The notes under the pieces: model-generated
Told to the model about the DNA's origin: nothing
Seen by the model: only the letters and a program-made list of their open reading frames with translations
Database searches by the model: none
Assembly: GCF_002150765.1 (NCBI RefSeq)
Contig: NZ_MUYM01000076.1
Location: 1 to 64,000, forward strand
From: Lentzea kentuckyensis
GTDB lineage: Bacteria; Actinomycetota; Actinomycetes; Mycobacteriales; Pseudonocardiaceae
Reading direction: 5' to 3'
DNA length: 64,000 bases
Part shown: positions 15,853-25,062 of the stretch, piece after piece
Position numbering within the stretch: the stretch's first letter is position 1
How the letters are laid out: every line of letters starts with the position of its first letter
Program-made: the position numbers and the translations under genes

Positions 15853-18123
15853 ATGACTGCGACTCTGAGCCCGGCAGTGCCGTCGGGCAAACCCGGATTC
15901 CGGGAACGCGTGACGCCACCGTTCACCATGGTGGTCCTGGTACTGCTCGGTGCGATCATCCCGATGTACCGCAACCACATCTTCTACTTCTGGGACGACA
16001 CGGCCGCGGCCGCCGTCCCGGTGTGGCAGCGGGTCGGCGAGGCGTTCAGCGAAGGCCGGATGCCGCTGCTCGAGCTCGACATGTGGCGCGGCGGTAACTT
16101 CGCCGCTGAGGTCGCCACCGGCATGTGGAACCCGGTCGAGGTCCTCCTCGCCGTGAGCACCGGCTGGATCGACAACATCGCGCTCGGCATCACGATCGTG
16201 AAGTTCGCGTTCCTGGTGGCGTTCTCGATCGGCACGTTCCTGCTGGCCCGCGAGTACGGCGCACGGCCGTGGATCGCGGCGGCCATCGGCACCGCGCTGC
16301 CGCTGTCGGGCTACGTCCTGTTCATGGACGGCACGTCCTGGATCAACGCCCTCACGACGTACGGCTTCCTCCCGTACGTGTGGTGGACGGCCAGGCGCAC
16401 GGCGCGGCTCGGCAAGTCGACGGCGTGGGTGGTCCTCACGGGCTTCCTGGCGGCGACCACCGGCAACCCGTACGTGCTGGTCTCGATCTTCCTGATCGTG
16501 CTCGCGGTCTCGCTCGAAGCGTGGCTCGCGTTCGACAAGCGCAAGGTCATCAACCTGTTCGCGGCCGGCTTCGCCGTGCTGATGCTGAACGTCATCGTGT
16601 ACCTGCCGTTCTCGCTGACCTCGTCGGTGAGCTACCGCAAGGACAGCAGGACGTTCAACGACGGGTTCCTCTCGCCGCAGCTGCAGGACTTCTTCGGAAT
16701 GTCCAACCCGGCCGCGCAGCCGTTGATGAACATCTGGAGCGGTCTCAACCCGACGTTCCCGGCGCTTTACCTGGCGTGGTTCTTCCTGCCGCTGCTCCCG
16801 TGGTTCCGCTGGAGCGTGCTGTGGGAGAAGCGCAAGGAACTGCTCGGCCTGTACCTGTACACGCTGGCCTACCTGCTCCTGGTGCTCGGCCCGTCGAACC
16901 TCAACGTGTTCCGCTGGCCCGCCCGGTTGATCCCGTTCTTCTTCATCCCGCTGGTCATCATCTGGGCGATCGTGGCCAGTGAGGGCCTGCAGAAGACCAA
17001 GACGAAGGCACGCACGCTCGGATCGCTCGGAATCGTGCTGGTCGGGGCGTACTTCGGCTGGGCAGCACTCCCGCAGACCAACGTGCGCCAGGCCTACACG
17101 ATGGTCATCGTGATGATCGCGGTGCTCGTGCTGCTGCGCGTCGGCATCGGCTCGTTCAAGGGCTTCGCGGTGATGGCGGTCGGCACGATCGGCTTCCTCG
17201 CGATGCAGACCGCGTGGTTCCCCGGCAACTACAGCGTGGCCGACTACAAGTTCCCGACCAGCGAAAAGGGTCTGGAACAGCGGTTCGAACACCGCTACGA
17301 GGGCGTGACGGTCTCGCTCAGCGACATCGGGAAGGTCAAACCGGGCGATCTGTACCCCGGTGGCGCCTACCAGGACTTCATCTTCGGCACGAACTTCAGC
17401 GTCGCCAACGTAGAGGCCCTGACCGCGTACAGCGGCGTCGGCTTCAACGCCATGGACCAGGCGCTGTGCACCGCCTACAACGGCGCAGTCACGTGCCCCG
17501 AGTCGTGGAAGTCCCTGTGGACTCCCCCGCCGGGCTCGAACAAGCCGCTGGCCGACCTGCTCCGCGCAGAAACCGTCGTCGTCCAGAACAACCTCATCGA
17601 CACCCGGGACGTCCCTGCACCGGAGGGTTGGCACAAGGCCGAGTCCTCCGACCGCGTGGTCGTCTGGAAGCGCAACGACAAGCTCGCGTTCCCGGACGGC
17701 AGGCTGTCGTCCTACCCGGACGGCACCAGGATCGAATCCGACCGCATGACCGGCAAGGTCAGCGAAGAGGTTAAGTTCAGCGGCGCGAACGGCGGCAAGC
17801 TGGTCTTCTCCCGCCTCGCGTGGCCGGGCTACGTGGCCAAGGTCAACGGCCAGGACGTGCCCGCGAAGCTCGGACCTGCCGGTTTGCTCGAGGTCGAGCT
17901 GCCGAAGGGCGTCCGGGAGGGCACACTGCAGATCGACTGGGTCATGCCGGGCATGACCATCGGCCTCATCACCGGCGCGGTGGGTATCGTGCTGACCCTG
18001 GGGCTGATCTTCCTAGACCGCTCGCAGCGGCGCAGGCGCCGTGACGAGCCACAACGCAACTCAGACCTCGAGCCACTGGACGACGTGATCCGTGAGACCG
18101 TCGGAACAGGAGACCGAAAGTGA
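15853..18123 (+). CDS. Large polytopic membrane protein, YfhO/GT-C-like
   Basis: 756 residues. About 12 hydrophobic segments occupy residues 20-460; an early loop carries FYFWDDTAAAAVPVW, with the acidic pair seen in GT-C glycosyltransferases. The C-terminal outer region (about 460-710) contains LVFSRLAWPGYVAKVNGQDV, the beta-domain motif of YfhO-type proteins, and a last membrane segment follows. YfhO-type proteins glycosylate wall polymers using polyprenyl-phosphate sugars. The next gene encodes just such a donor synthase and overlaps by 4 bp, so the two probably work together. I chose the ATG at 15853; a TTG nine bases earlier is in frame. Confidence 0.8.
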   Translation: MTATLSPAVPSGKPGFRERVTPPFTMVVLVLLGAIIPMYRNHIFYFWDDTAAAAVPVWQRVGEAFSEGRMPLLELDMWRGGNFAAEVATGMWNPVEVLLAVSTGWIDNIALGITIVKFAFLVAFSIGTFLLAREYGARPWIAAAIGTALPLSGYVLFMDGTSWINALTTYGFLPYVWWTARRTARLGKSTAWVVLTGFLAATTGNPYVLVSIFLIVLAVSLEAWLAFDKRKVINLFAAGFAVLMLNVIVYLPFSLTSSVSYRKDSRTFNDGFLSPQLQDFFGMSNPAAQPLMNIWSGLNPTFPALYLAWFFLPLLPWFRWSVLWEKRKELLGLYLYTLAYLLLVLGPSNLNVFRWPARLIPFFFIPLVIIWAIVASEGLQKTKTKARTLGSLGIVLVGAYFGWAALPQTNVRQAYTMVIVMIAVLVLLRVGIGSFKGFAVMAVGTIGFLAMQTAWFPGNYSVADYKFPTSEKGLEQRFEHRYEGVTVSLSDIGKVKPGDLYPGGAYQDFIFGTNFSVANVEALTAYSGVGFNAMDQALCTAYNGAVTCPESWKSLWTPPPGSNKPLADLLRAETVVVQNNLIDTRDVPAPEGWHKAESSDRVVVWKRNDKLAFPDGRLSSYPDGTRIESDRMTGKVSEEVKFSGANGGKLVFSRLAWPGYVAKVNGQDVPAKLGPAGLLEVELPKGVREGTLQIDWVMPGMTIGLITGAVGIVLTLGLIFLDRSQRRRRRDEPQRNSDLEPLDDVIRETVGTGDRK

Positions 18124-19166
18124 CCGACCAGACGCGCCGACCTCTGGTGTCGATCGTGGTGCCGGCCTATGACGAAGCTCCGAACGTCAAGGGCACGGTC
18201 TCTCTCTTCCGCCAGATCAAGGAGTCGCAGCCGGACGTCGACTTCGAGCTCGTCCTGATCGACGACGGCTCCAGCGACGGCACGGCCGACCTCTTCATCG
18301 CCGAGCTCGGCGAGCAGGACGTGGCCAGGGTCGCGTCGTTCTCCCGCAACTTCGGTTCGCACGCGGGGCTCAGCGCGGGTTTCGCGCTGTGCCGCGGCGA
18401 CTGCGCCCTCACCCTGTCCGCCGACCTGCAGGAGCCGGTCGAGGTCATCGACCGCTTCCTCGCGGAGTGGCGGGCCGGCAACGACATCGTGTGGGCCGTT
18501 CGCGCGGTCCGTTCGGTGCCGAAGGGCATCGCGAACAAGCTGGCGCTGAAGTTCAACGACTTCTTCGCCAAGCACTCCGACGTGCCGGAGACCTTCCCCA
18601 AGGAAGGCCCGTCGCAGATGCTGGTCAGCCGTCCCGTGCTGGACGTCGTGAACCAGATGCCGGAGCTCAACCGCAACATCCTGGCGCTCGTCGCGTGGGC
18701 CGGCTTCAAGCAGACCACCGTGGCGTTCGAGCAGAAGCCGCGGGCGGCCGACGACAGCAAGTGGACGACCAGCAAGAAAATCAAGCTGGTGTTCGACTCG
18801 TTCGTCGAGTTCTCGGTCATGCCGATCATGCTGATGATGGTCGCGGGCGTCGCCTTCACGGGCGTCGGCCTGACCACGATCTTCGGCTTCCTGCTCGGCG
18901 CCCTGATCACGCTGTCCGCGCCGAACGCGATCGGCATCATCGTCGGCGTCGTGCTCTTCGCGGCCGGTGCGAACCTCGGCTGCACCGCGATGCTCGGCCA
19001 GTACCTGTACCGCGCCGGTGACGACGCCCGTCGCCGCCCGCTGTACGTGATCCGCCAGGTCCGCGACGTCAACGCCCTCGCCGGTCAGCCGCCGCAGGGT
19101 GTCGTCAACGTGAACCCGCTGGACATCCCGGGCCTCACCAACGTCAACGGTCTGGGCCGGCCCTGA
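18120..19166 (+). CDS. Polyprenyl-phosphate glycosyltransferase (GT2, GtrB/DPM1-like)
   Basis: 348 residues. The GT2 domain has VSIVVPAYDEAPNV (10-23), LIDDGSSDGTADL (46-58) and the acceptor-side motif LSADLQEPVEV (99-109). Two membrane helices follow near 235-300, the layout of GtrB-type enzymes that load a sugar onto undecaprenyl or decaprenyl phosphate. The sugar is unknown; glucose, GalNAc and others are all precedented. The GTGA overlap with the upstream gene indicates translational coupling. Its lipid-linked product is the likely donor for the flanking GT-C-like proteins. Confidence 0.87.
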   Translation: MTDQTRRPLVSIVVPAYDEAPNVKGTVSLFRQIKESQPDVDFELVLIDDGSSDGTADLFIAELGEQDVARVASFSRNFGSHAGLSAGFALCRGDCALTLSADLQEPVEVIDRFLAEWRAGNDIVWAVRAVRSVPKGIANKLALKFNDFFAKHSDVPETFPKEGPSQMLVSRPVLDVVNQMPELNRNILALVAWAGFKQTTVAFEQKPRAADDSKWTTSKKIKLVFDSFVEFSVMPIMLMMVAGVAFTGVGLTTIFGFLLGALITLSAPNAIGIIVGVVLFAAGANLGCTAMLGQYLYRAGDDARRRPLYVIRQVRDVNALAGQPPQGVVNVNPLDIPGLTNVNGLGRP

Positions 19167-19276
19167 TAGCAGCCCTTGCTCTGACGGCGGCCCTGCTCTG
19201 GGCCCCCGGAACTCTGCTGGCAGCCATCCTCGGTCTCCGGGGGTGGCTGCTCGCAGGTTCGGCCCCTGTCATCACG

Positions 19277-21052
19277 ATGGGGCTGATCGGAGTGGGCGCG
19301 CCGCTCACGTCGGCCGTCGGGCTCCGCTGGAACGTCTGGGTGCTGCTCGGCTGCACTCTCGCCGTCGCGGTCGTGCTGCTGGTCGTCCAGCGCTTCGCCC
19401 GCACGCCGGTCGCCGTGCCCGCCTGGTCGCCGATCGGGTCGCTGACGGTCTTCGCCGGTGTCGCGGTGGCGGCGGGGATCGCGATCCTCACGATCGTCAA
19501 GGGCGCCTACGGGCTCGACTCGGTGCCGCAGGGCTGGGACGCGCCGTACCACGGCAACGGGATCCGGTTCATCGCCGAGACCGGCAACGCGGGCAACAGG
19601 GCGTTCGGCTGGATCGACGTGCCGGACAACCCCGCCGGTGCCTTCTACCCGAACGCTTACCACGCGTTCGAGGCGCTCATCTACAAGCTGACCGGCGTGA
19701 CGATCCCGCTCACGATGAACACCGGAATGGTGATCACGGCGGCGCTGGTGGTGCCGCTGGGCACCGTGGCAATCATCAAGGCGTTCGGCGGCCGGGCGGG
19801 GTTCGCGGCGGCGTCGGCGCTGCTCTCCACGTCGTTCGCGGCGTATCCGTTCGACCTGTGGCAGTGGGGGCAGCTGTACCCGTACGTCGCCGGGCTGACC
19901 CTGATCCTGCCGTTCCTGGCGTTGTTCGTGCGGTGGCTGGACACGCGGGCCGACCGGCTCGGCGTCCTCGTGGCCGTGTCCGCGGTGGGGCTGGCCGCCG
20001 TGCACTCGGCGATGATGTTCGTCGCTGCCCTGCTCGTGCTCTGCCTCCTCGTGCAACGGGCCGTTCCGGCGCCGCGTGAGTTCCTCCGCCGCGACCTGCC
20101 GCGGCTCGGTCTGCTCGGTGTGGGCGCCGCGGTGATCGCCGTCCCGTACCTGATCGGTGCCTCGACGATGGCCGGCCGGACCTCCGCCTACAACTGGGCC
20201 GCGGTCACCACACCGTCGCGCGCGTTCGGCGACGCCGTGCTGTTCGGACACGAGGCGGAGGCACCGCAGTACCTGCTGGCCGCGTTGTCGCTCCTCGGCC
20301 TCTACCTGCTGCTCCGCGTGCCGATGTGGCGGTGGCTGCTGGGCGCGTACGGGATCTTCCTGGCGCTCTTCGTCGCGGCCGACGCCGTGGACGCCGACTG
20401 GGCCACCGCGATCACCTCGCCGTGGTGGAACGATCGCTGGCGGCTCGTCGCGGTGCTGATCCTCCCCGCCACCCTCGCCGCCGGGTGGGCGCTGAACCAT
20501 CTGGTCAAGCTGGTGGAGCCACGTGGACACGTCGTGCTGCTCGTGGTCGCCGCGCTGGCCGCCGGTGGCTATGTCGCCGTGACGGACGGGTACGTCGAAC
20601 GCAACGCGATCCGGCTGCACTGGACGTTCCGCAGCACCGTGGTGACCGACCAGGAGCGAGAAGGGCTGCTGGAGCTCGGGAAGATCGTCAAGCCGGGCGA
20701 GCGGGTGATGAACGACGGCGTCGACGGCACGGTCTGGTTGTACGCGTTGAGCGGCGCTGAACCGATCGTCGGCCACTACCCCAACCCGGCCACCCTCAGC
20801 CCGCGGCGCAAGGTGCTGCTCGACCGCTTCAACAAGATCGCCACCGACCCCGAGGCGGCGCAGATCGTGCGCGACCTCAACATCCGCTACGCCGTGGTGT
20901 CGAGCGGGCTGATGGCCGACTTCAAACGCTCTCCCGGCATGACGGACCTCGACGACGTGCCGGCGTTGAAGGCGGTCTACCGCAACCGGGACTTCCAGCT
21001 GTACGAGGTGGACTGGTCGAAGCTGGCGATCCGCCCGGAGCAGAACCGCTGA
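19277..21052 (+). CDS. Polytopic membrane protein, GT-C-like (DUF6541 type; possible Rv3779 counterpart)
   Basis: 591 residues from the first standard start, ATG. About 11 membrane segments come first, with the outer loop SVPQGWDAPYHGNGIRFIAE near the N-terminus, whose acidic and His residues fit a GT-C active-site loop. A C-terminal soluble tail of about 150 residues follows (VVTDQEREGLLELGKI onward). The frame stays open for another 38 codons upstream and encodes a hydrophobic PG-containing segment typical of this family, so the true start may be a CTG at 19163 overlapping the previous stop. In M. tuberculosis the GT-C protein Rv3779, next to bpa, adds galactosamine to arabinogalactan; a similar job here is inference. 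Confidence 0.78.
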   Translation: MGLIGVGAPLTSAVGLRWNVWVLLGCTLAVAVVLLVVQRFARTPVAVPAWSPIGSLTVFAGVAVAAGIAILTIVKGAYGLDSVPQGWDAPYHGNGIRFIAETGNAGNRAFGWIDVPDNPAGAFYPNAYHAFEALIYKLTGVTIPLTMNTGMVITAALVVPLGTVAIIKAFGGRAGFAAASALLSTSFAAYPFDLWQWGQLYPYVAGLTLILPFLALFVRWLDTRADRLGVLVAVSAVGLAAVHSAMMFVAALLVLCLLVQRAVPAPREFLRRDLPRLGLLGVGAAVIAVPYLIGASTMAGRTSAYNWAAVTTPSRAFGDAVLFGHEAEAPQYLLAALSLLGLYLLLRVPMWRWLLGAYGIFLALFVAADAVDADWATAITSPWWNDRWRLVAVLILPATLAAGWALNHLVKLVEPRGHVVLLVVAALAAGGYVAVTDGYVERNAIRLHWTFRSTVVTDQEREGLLELGKIVKPGERVMNDGVDGTVWLYALSGAEPIVGHYPNPATLSPRRKVLLDRFNKIATDPEAAQIVRDLNIRYAVVSSGLMADFKRSPGMTDLDDVPALKAVYRNRDFQLYEVDWSKLAIRPEQNR

Positions 21053-21101
21053 CAGCGAACCCTTCTTGTCGCCGATGTGCGCTCGATGGTCCGCTTTGTT
21101 C

Positions 21102-21299
21102 ATGAACAAACATCTCGTGCTCTTCATGGCCGGCAACCCGAACGCGATCACGCTCGCCGTCGAGCCGGAGGTCGCAGAGGACCTCGGCGACCGGCTCGTC
21201 CAGATCGTGCGAAACGGCCACACGCAAACGATTGCGGGCACTCAAGGTCAACAGTATGCAGTGAACTTCTCGCACGTTGTGATCGCTTACTTCGAGTAA
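21102..21299 (+). CDS. Small conserved-looking hypothetical protein
   Basis: 65 residues, MNKHLVLFMAGNP to HVVIAYFE. High GC at third codon positions in the first half and a compact alpha/beta-looking composition support a real gene. There is no signal peptide or membrane segment, and I do not recognise a family. No Shine-Dalgarno precedes the ATG, so it may be leaderless. It ends 18 bp before the sugar-binding lipoprotein gene, so the two could share a transcript. Confidence 0.55.
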   Translation: MNKHLVLFMAGNPNAITLAVEPEVAEDLGDRLVQIVRNGHTQTIAGTQGQQYAVNFSHVVIAYFE

Positions 21300-21317
21300 G
21301 GGGAGTAAACGTGAGGG

Positions 21318-22547
21318 GTGATCTCTCGACGCAGACTGCTCAGCGCCGGCGCCGCGACCATGCTTCTCGCGGCGTGCGGCTCGAACACCGGTCGTGGGGG
21401 CGACGGTCAGGCCCTGCGGCAGTGGTACCACGCTTACGGCGAGCCCGGTGTGCAGCAAGCCGTGGAACGTTATGCGAAGGCGTACGGCAAGGTCCCCGTG
21501 GACGTGCAGTGGAACCCCGGCGACTACGACTCCAAGCTCGCGACGAGCCTGCTGTCCGACGGCGGACCGGACGTCTTCGAGTCCACCCTGCAGATCAGCT
21601 CCGTCCGGGCGAATCAACTCGTGCCGCTCGACGACGTCTTCGGCGACTCCAAGAGCGACTTCACCGCCTCGATTCTCGCCGGGCACACCGCTGACGGGAA
21701 GATCTACGGGGTGCCGCAGGCGGTGGACATGCAGATGCTGTTCTACCGCAAGAGTTTCTTCGCCCAGGCAGGCGTCCAGCCACCGTCCACTGTGGATGAG
21801 CTGATCGACGCGGCCAAGCGGCTCACGACGGGCGGGGTGAAGGGTCTCTTCGCGGGCAACGACGGCGGTGGGGGTGTGCTGGGCGGCCCGGCGCTGTGGT
21901 CGGCGGGGCTCGACTACGTGCGGGACCACCAGGTCGGGTTCGACGATCCCGTTGCGGCACAGGCGATCGGCAAGCTGCGTGAGCTGTATTCCAGCGGTGC
22001 GCTGCTGCTCGGCGCGGTGAAGGACTGGGCGGAGCCGGACGCGTTCACGCAGGGGCTGGTCGCCATGCAGTGGACCGGGTTGTGGGCGGTGCCCGCGGTG
22101 CAGAAGGCGCTCGGGGACGACTTCGGGGTGCTGCCGTTCCCGAAGCTCAACGCGAACGGCAAAACCAGCGTGCCGGTCGGGGCGTTCGGCGCGATGATCA
22201 ACGCCAGGTCGAAGCGGATCGACGAGGCCAAGGAGTTCGTCAAGTGGTTGTGGATCGAGAAGACTGACTACCAGGAGGACTTCAACCTCAGCTACGGGTT
22301 CCACATCCCGCCGCGCAGGTCGCTGGCCGAGAAGGCGACGAAGCTGACCTCCGGCGCCGGTGCCGAGGCGGTGAAGTTCGTGCGGGACAACGCGAAGGCG
22401 TCGAACCCGCCGGACTGGACGTCGGTGATGCGGACGGCGTTCAACGACGCCGTGTCCCGGGTCGTGCGGGACGGCGCCAAGGCCGACGACGAGCTCAGGA
22501 CCGCGGCGGCCAAGGTGAAGGACGAGTTGAAGCGCCTGTACGGATGA
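21318..22547 (+). CDS. Sugar ABC transporter substrate-binding lipoprotein (family 1)
   Basis: 409 residues. The N-terminus MISRRRLLSAGAATMLLAAC carries twin arginines and a lipobox ending at C20, so it is probably a Tat-exported lipoprotein. The mature part shows the family-1 solute-binding features: QWNPGDYDSKLATSLLSDGG, VPQAVDMQMLFYRKSFF and AMQWTGLWAVPAV. It should bind a mono- or oligosaccharide outside the membrane and deliver it to the two permeases that follow with 4-bp overlaps. The sugar is unknown. The start is a GTG with a weak GAGG nearby. Confidence 0.9.
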   Translation: MISRRRLLSAGAATMLLAACGSNTGRGGDGQALRQWYHAYGEPGVQQAVERYAKAYGKVPVDVQWNPGDYDSKLATSLLSDGGPDVFESTLQISSVRANQLVPLDDVFGDSKSDFTASILAGHTADGKIYGVPQAVDMQMLFYRKSFFAQAGVQPPSTVDELIDAAKRLTTGGVKGLFAGNDGGGGVLGGPALWSAGLDYVRDHQVGFDDPVAAQAIGKLRELYSSGALLLGAVKDWAEPDAFTQGLVAMQWTGLWAVPAVQKALGDDFGVLPFPKLNANGKTSVPVGAFGAMINARSKRIDEAKEFVKWLWIEKTDYQEDFNLSYGFHIPPRRSLAEKATKLTSGAGAEAVKFVRDNAKASNPPDWTSVMRTAFNDAVSRVVRDGAKADDELRTAAAKVKDELKRLYG

Positions 22548-23422
22548 AACACGGCCGGGCCTTCTGGCTGTTCGTCGGACCGTTCGCCGTTGGGCTGCTC
22601 GTGTTCGTGTACGTGCCGATCGGGTGGAGCCTGTTGCTGTCGTTCTTCGACGCGCGCAACACGGTGACACCGATGACGTTCGTCGGGCTGGGCAACTACG
22701 CGGACATGCTGACGGACGGGCCGTTTCTCCAGTCGTTGGGGACGTTCAGCGTGTTCGCGGCGTTCATCGTGCCGCTGACGTTCATGCTGGCGCTGGCGCT
22801 CGCGTTGCTGGTCAACCAGATCAGCTTCATGCAGGCGTTCTTCCGATCGGTGTTCTTCCTGCCGACGGCCTGCTCGTACGTGGTGGCGTCGCTGGTGTGG
22901 AAGCTGTCGATCTTCAACGGCGTGCGCTTCGGGCTCGCGAACACGGTGCTGGGCTGGTTCGGCGCGGAACCGGTCGCGTGGACCGTGTCGACGTCACCGC
23001 CCTGGTACTGGCTCGTGCTCGTGACGCTGCGGCTCTGGTTGCAGCTCGGGTTCTACATGATCCTGTTCATCGCCGGGCTGCAACGGATTCCGCAGCATCT
23101 CTACGAAGCCGCGTGGATCGACGGTGCTTCTCGCGGCTGGCAGACGTTGCGGTACATCACGCTCCCGCAGCTGCGCACGACGTCGGTGGCCGTGCTGCTG
23201 TTGCTGCTCGTCGCGGCGTACCAAGCGTTCGACGAGTTCTACAACGTGCTGGGCACTGATCGCGGGTACCCACCGTTCGCGCGACCACCGTTGATCTATC
23301 TCTACTACACGGCGCTGGGTTCCGGCGGGCAGGACTTCGGGCACGGCAGCGCGGGCGCGATGATCCTGACCTTGCTGATCGCCGGCGTGACGTTGTTGCA
23401 GGGCAAGGTGATCACGCGATGA
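22544..23422 (+). CDS. Sugar ABC transporter permease (MalF-type)
   Basis: 292 residues and six membrane segments. The cytoplasmic EAA loop that contacts the ATPase reads EAAWIDGASRGWQTLRYI (about 188-205). The ATG overlaps the stop of the binding-protein gene (ATGA). It forms the translocation channel with the next permease. Confidence 0.92.
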   Translation: MKHGRAFWLFVGPFAVGLLVFVYVPIGWSLLLSFFDARNTVTPMTFVGLGNYADMLTDGPFLQSLGTFSVFAAFIVPLTFMLALALALLVNQISFMQAFFRSVFFLPTACSYVVASLVWKLSIFNGVRFGLANTVLGWFGAEPVAWTVSTSPPWYWLVLVTLRLWLQLGFYMILFIAGLQRIPQHLYEAAWIDGASRGWQTLRYITLPQLRTTSVAVLLLLLVAAYQAFDEFYNVLGTDRGYPPFARPPLIYLYYTALGSGGQDFGHGSAGAMILTLLIAGVTLLQGKVITR

Positions 23423-24231
23423 AGGTGGCCAGGTACCTGGCGTTGTCGGTCGCCGCGGTGTTGTTCCTGATCCCGTTCTACCTAGTGCTGCGCAACGGGT
23501 TGGCGAGCGAGCAGGAGATCACTTCGCCGGCGTGGACGTTCTGGCCGAGCGAGATCCGCTGGGAGAACTTCACCGAGCTCTTCGCCAACCCCGCGGTGCC
23601 GCTGGTGCGCAGCCTGATCAACTCGCTGCTGGTCGCCGTCCTGCAGACGGTGGGACAGCTGGTGTTGTGCGGGCTGGCGGGCTACGGCCTCGCGCGGATC
23701 CCCTACCGGTACACGAACGTCGTGCTGTACCTGGTGATCGCGACGCTGATGATCCCGGCGGCCGTCACGTTCGTGCCGACGTTCGTGGTCGTCTCCACCC
23801 TCGGCTGGATCTCCGACCTGCGCGGGCTGGTGATCCCCGGGCTGTTCAGCGGGTTCACCACGTTCCTGTTCCGGCAGTACTTCCTGAACTTCCCCAGGGA
23901 GATCGAGGAGGCCGCCCGGATGGACGGCCTCGGCCACTGGGGCACGTACTGGCGGGTCGTGGTGCCGAACTCGAAGGGGTTCTTCGCCGCGCTGGGCGTG
24001 ATCGCCTTCATCACCAGCTGGAACCAGTTTCTCTGGCCGCTGGTGATCGCGCAGGACCAGGACTCGTGGACGGTGCAGGTCGCACTGTCCACGTTCCTCA
24101 CCGCTCAGTCGATCGAGGTCGAGCAGCTGTTCCTGGCCGCCGCCGTGTCCATCACCCCGCTGGTGATCGTGTTCGTCGCGCTGCAACGGTTCCTGGTGCG
24201 CGGAGTGACGGAGACCGGGATCAAGGGCTAG
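23419..24231 (+). CDS. Sugar ABC transporter permease (MalG-type)
   Basis: 270 residues and six membrane segments. The EAA loop is EEAARMDGLGHWGTYWRV (about 157-174), followed by the WNQFLWPLV motif typical of MalG-like permeases. It overlaps the previous permease by ATGA. No ATPase gene follows; as in other actinomycetes, a shared MsiK-type ATPase elsewhere probably powers the system. The 3' end overlaps the convergent methyltransferase by 11 bp. Confidence 0.92.
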   Translation: MKVARYLALSVAAVLFLIPFYLVLRNGLASEQEITSPAWTFWPSEIRWENFTELFANPAVPLVRSLINSLLVAVLQTVGQLVLCGLAGYGLARIPYRYTNVVLYLVIATLMIPAAVTFVPTFVVVSTLGWISDLRGLVIPGLFSGFTTFLFRQYFLNFPREIEEAARMDGLGHWGTYWRVVVPNSKGFFAALGVIAFITSWNQFLWPLVIAQDQDSWTVQVALSTFLTAQSIEVEQLFLAAAVSITPLVIVFVALQRFLVRGVTETGIKG

Positions 24232-24976
24232 GAGTCCTGGTCACCAGCAGGAAGATGCTGGGTCCGAACCGGCACCGGGCGAGTGCGGGTTGCGCCGCCC
24301 GTTCGACGCGCAGCAGAACGCGGTGCGGCACGACCCGCTTCAGCGCGCCCGACCGCAGGTTCGACACGGACAGGCTGCGCACGACGCGCAGTCCGGCGTC
24401 GGAGAGCTGCCTGGTCACGGTGTCGAGGTTGTGGTTGACGAACGGGATCTCGTCGTCGTGGCGGTTCTCCGGCGACCGGATGTCCACCGGTTCGGTCGGC
24501 ACGCCCCGGCCGAGGTGGCGCAGCCGGTTGCGGGCGTGGCCGAGGTTCGCGACCTCGATGACGGCGAGACCGACCGGGTCCAGCACCCTGGCGATCTCGG
24601 CCAGCTCGGCGGTCGGGTCGGGCAGGTGGTGCATGACCCGGACCATCGTGACCAGGTCGATCGAGCCCGTCGCGAACGGCAGTGCCGCCGCCTGCGCCTG
24701 GATCCGTTCGACTCCCTCGCCGAGGTACTTCGCCGCCTTGTCCAACTGGACCTTGCTCGGCTCGGCCAGCGTGACGTGGTCCGCGTACTGCGGCAGCAGC
24801 GCGGTGATCCGGCCGTAGCCGCCTCCCACATCGACCGCGTGCGCGAAGTGCCGGCCGCTCAGCAACCGGTCGATCGCGATGCGCTCAGCCTCGTGCTCGT
24901 AGTCGCGGCCCTTCCAGTAGCCCAGGTAGTCGTGGGCGGGTCCGTCGTAGAAATCAGCTCGCCTGATGTCCCCCAT
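24221..24976 (-). CDS. Class I SAM-dependent methyltransferase (UbiE/Methyltransf_11 type)
   Basis: 251 residues from the ATG giving MGDIRRADFYDGPAHDYL. The SAM site is AVDVGGGYGRITALL (about 49-63), then VTLAEPSKVQLDKA and the post-II motif LVTMVRVMHHLPDP. The substrate is unknown. It lies downstream of glfT2 on the same strand but is separated from it by a strong terminator, so it is likely expressed on its own or by read-through. Confidence 0.83.
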   Translation of the reverse strand: MGDIRRADFYDGPAHDYLGYWKGRDYEHEAERIAIDRLLSGRHFAHAVDVGGGYGRITALLPQYADHVTLAEPSKVQLDKAAKYLGEGVERIQAQAAALPFATGSIDLVTMVRVMHHLPDPTAELAEIARVLDPVGLAVIEVANLGHARNRLRHLGRGVPTEPVDIRSPENRHDDEIPFVNHNLDTVTRQLSDAGLRVVRSLSVSNLRSGALKRVVPHRVLLRVERAAQPALARCRFGPSIFLLVTRTPSP

Positions 24977-25017
24977 GCAGCCAAGACGCACCGGCACGGG
25001 ACGTGGTTGCCACGAAA

Positions 25018-25045
25018 AAGGCCCCCAAAAAGTTTTGGGGGCCTT
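25018..25045 (-). terminator. Rho-independent terminator after glfT2
   Basis: A GC-rich stem with A/T ends (25018-25030 with 25033-25045) is followed on the minus strand by a run of five T. It sits 18 bp beyond the glfT2 stop. Confidence 0.88.
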
Positions 25046-25062
25046 CTCCTGGATCACGAAGC

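Noticed and set aside
14035-17634. Open frame of about 1200 codons on the minus strand
   Set aside because: It is antisense to wzt, glfT1 and the YfhO-like gene; the product is Arg/Glu/Val-rich with no recognisable motif.
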